Source: Chamaecrista fasciculata (lineage: Eukaryota > Streptophyta > Magnoliopsida > Fabales > Fabaceae). From it: a stretch of 64,000 bases of DNA. Positions 62,270-64,000 of the stretch are shown here, piece after piece. Location: NCBI GenBank assembly GCA_003254925.1, contig QANZ01012774.1, forward strand, positions 75,174 to 139,173, read 5' to 3'. The notes under the pieces are model-generated. The model did not search any database and was not told where the DNA came from. It saw only the letters and a list, made by a program, of their open reading frames with translations. The translations under genes and the position numbers were made by a program. Numbering within the stretch: the first letter of the stretch is position 1; the number at the start of each line of letters is the position of its first letter.

Positions 62270-62340
62270 TAAATAGATCACTTGTTGAATCAAAATGAAA
62301 TATCTGAGTCCACGATTCTTCAACACTACATTCTTAGCAA
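62270..62340 (-). pseudogene. Second FBA-domain gene fragment
   Basis: On the minus strand, GTAGTGTTGAAGAATCGTGG and then ATTTCATTTTGATTCAACAAG match the FBA gene around 62620-62672 (GGTGTTGTAGATTCATGG..., TTTCATTTTGATTCAACAAG), which there encodes GVVDSWTKLFHFDST. Only about 65 bp remain. It lies just downstream of the intact FBA frame, so it is likely a local partial duplication. Confidence 0.55.
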
Positions 62341-62401
62341 TGGAGACAGAGGAGAGAATCCGAGTGGCAGATGAAAAGGGAAGCATTTGATCAAGGAAGG
62401 A

Positions 62402-63139
62402 TTAAAGTGGAAGGTAGGTTTTTGCATTTTTGTCATTTATTAAAAATAAACTCTCAACATAGTCACCCATAAATAAAACAATGTAACAACTATGCCCAAT
62501 ATTCTTCACTAATCCTTTTATGGGATCTAGAAAAGCAATCTTATCATAGCAGTCTTGGAGGACCACTTCCTCATTATTACTAAGAGCCGACACACTTAGC
62601 CAGCCTCGCAAGTAGTTTTCGCTTGTTGAATCAAAATGAAACAACTTGGTCCATGAATCTACAACACCATATTCCTTCATTACCCAGATAATACGAAACG
62701 GCATATGAAACCGCAAGATATAATGCTTATGATTGAGAGCAAGTAAATTACCTCCTCTTAAAATAGATATCTCATCGTCTAATTCAAAACCCTCTAGTAA
62801 CATCAATTCTCCAAATTTATTTTCAACAACATCAAACATCAAAATAAAATAGTGAATCGCCCCATTAATCCTACGGTAGGCTAGCCAATGCAGCAGCCCA
62901 TTGACAAACTTGTTTTCCCTCCTAGCAATGCGAAATGGAAGAGCTGCAGCAGTGATGCTTCTCCAAGAATGAGCAGCAAGCGAGTAGATCTCAGCTTGAG
63001 GACTAATTTCTGTGTCAACAGGACTGACAATTCTTACTACTTTGAAATCATGTTTGCAAGAATCAAAACCGAGCCCATAAAAAACGTCATACCTTGGAGT
63101 TTCAAAGGTGATGGACGTTTGAGGGACCAACTCTGTCAA
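62402..63139 (-). CDS. F-box-associated (FBA) domain protein lacking its F-box
   Basis: This is a 245-residue open frame. It matches the FBA interaction domain of plant F-box proteins from near its start: YDVFYGLGFDSCKHDFKVVR, AEIYSLAAHSWRSI, FVNGLLHWLAY, then ILMFDVVENKFGEL and WLSVSALSNNEEVVL. Such domains select substrates for SCF ubiquitin ligases, while the F-box binds SKP1. Here no F-box precedes the domain. The first nine or ten residues come from a transposon-like arm (GGGACCAACTCTGTCAAATTTTG on the plus strand, continuing to 63200). Without the F-box the product could not join an SCF complex in the normal way. It is either a truncated pseudogene with a long surviving frame or a stand-alone FBA protein. 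Two further FBA fragments lie at 62270-62340 and 45840-45925. Confidence 0.75.
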   Translation of the reverse strand: MTELVPQTSITFETPRYDVFYGLGFDSCKHDFKVVRIVSPVDTEISPQAEIYSLAAHSWRSITAAALPFRIARRENKFVNGLLHWLAYRRINGAIHYFILMFDVVENKFGELMLLEGFELDDEISILRGGNLLALNHKHYILRFHMPFRIIWVMKEYGVVDSWTKLFHFDSTSENYLRGWLSVSALSNNEEVVLQDCYDKIAFLDPIKGLVKNIGHSCYIVLFMGDYVESLFLINDKNAKTYLPL

Positions 63140-63205
63140 ATTTTGAAAAACTAAGGGACTAATATGGAACGAAAAATAACTGAGGGACCAATTTAGAACA
63201 TTAAA
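63110..63205. repeat. Mutator-type MITE arm at the broken edge of the FBA gene
   Basis: TTTGAGGGACCAACTC, AACTAAGGGACTAATATGG and CTGAGGGACCAATTTAG are arm-like phrases of the kind seen in other elements of this window. The arm begins exactly where the FBA gene's similarity ends, so it marks the point where the F-box part was lost. Confidence 0.5.
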
Positions 63206-64000
63206 TGGTTACTACAACAATTACAGCGAGTACCAAATGTATGATTTAATGTATTTTTTTTTTTGTAATGTCATGGGTTTCTTCGCATATTTGTGTAATG
63301 GTCAACAGAGTCGAAATGGTTATACCCTCTCAATAATATGGATATTTTCATCTAGGGTGTAGTTCGCCAACCACTACACCAAATACTTGAAATTAATGTT
63401 TTGATGATAGACAAAGACGTGAGGTGAGATTGTGCAGCCAAAAATACAACATGCATCTTGATCGTTTGATTAAGCCTTAACCACTGATCAAGGCACTGTG
63501 ATGGGTCCATTTTTCGCACATTAAAACAAATATTACAATAATCATTTAATAGCAAAATCGAATTTGGTAAACGTCACTTCTGCAGGATGTTAGTGTACGT
63601 ATTCCGATATATACATAGTCCTAATTAGTCTCATAGTTAAACTCTACTCTCAAAATGCGATATCCCATGGCTTTTGCTATAAAAGAGTTCAATAGCTTAA
63701 GTTTTTTTTTTTTTTGCATAAATTTTAAAATGATGATTTAATAGCTTGGATTTAGTATGCGCGGAAAACCATGACATTACCAAAAAAAAAATACATTAAA
63801 TCATACATTTGGTACCAAAAAAAATACAGAATCGATCAATCAACATAACCAACAAATAAAATAAAAATAAATAATATAAAGTAAAAAGAAAAATTCAATA
63901 GCTTTTCATAACAAAACCCTATTCTTATTTGGAAAGTGATACCAAAGCCATGTAGAGTGTAGATGGGGTTATGCATAGGATTTTGCTAACAAAAATTTGA
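63206..64000. other. Intergenic DNA to the end of the window
   Basis: No gene is supported. There are A/T runs and a repeated word (AAATCATACATTTGGTACCA at about 63798 against TACCAAATGTATGATTTAAT at 63231, inverted), which suggests a foldback or MITE of about 590 bp between 63231 and 63818. Confidence 0.4.

Overview
The window is nuclear DNA of a flowering plant, most likely a eudicot. It is AT-rich. Its genes are split by GT-AG introns, and all recognisable families are plant or general eukaryotic ones: a CLE peptide, a xyloglucan endotransglucosylase/hydrolase, a receptor-like kinase, an RRP1/Nop52 protein, PHAX, EER5/THP1 and an F-box-associated domain protein. Short DNA transposons with intact target-site duplications (TSDs) lie in intergenic DNA and introns. 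I cannot name the species.

Layout. 0-8.5 kb holds no supported gene but carries several clean insertions: a Mutator-like MITE with a nested multi-LTR TRIM, a hAT MITE, a solo LTR and a second Mutator-like MITE. A CLE peptide gene follows at 8.66 kb (+), then an eight-exon kinase with almost no ectodomain (10.8-13.3 kb, -). About 5.7 kb of AT-rich intergenic DNA (with a mini-Helitron and two MITEs) leads to a three-exon XTH gene (19.2-20.9 kb, +). The intronless RRP1/Nop52 gene is at 23.3-25.0 kb (-), followed by about 5 kb of AT-rich repeat-like DNA. A bacterial-type endonuclease I gene with a probable transit peptide spans 30.2-33.9 kb (-). PHAX (35.1-38.0 kb, -) and EER5/THP1 (39.2-44.4 kb, +) are divergent neighbours, and both act in nuclear RNA export. 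A Mutator-like MITE sits between them.

From 44.4 kb on, the window is dominated by repeats and broken gene copies: a LINE fragment (49.5-50.0 kb), a cluster of CAF1/POP2-type deadenylase pseudogenes (50.1-54.6 kb) with an inverted duplication, a proton-pump-interactor-like gene (56.3-58.5 kb) with an upstream copy of its first exon, and a large Mutator-like element (58.9-61.3 kb) with long inverted ends, telomere-like (AAACCCT-type) satellite DNA and a 984-base assembly gap. Last comes a gene for an F-box-associated domain that has lost its F-box (62.4-63.1 kb, -).

The coding exons of the kinase, XTH, PHAX and EER5 genes were assembled by hand from splice sites and keep frame throughout. The endonuclease model does too, except that its first junction is inferred. 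Family names rest on motif recognition, not on database searches.
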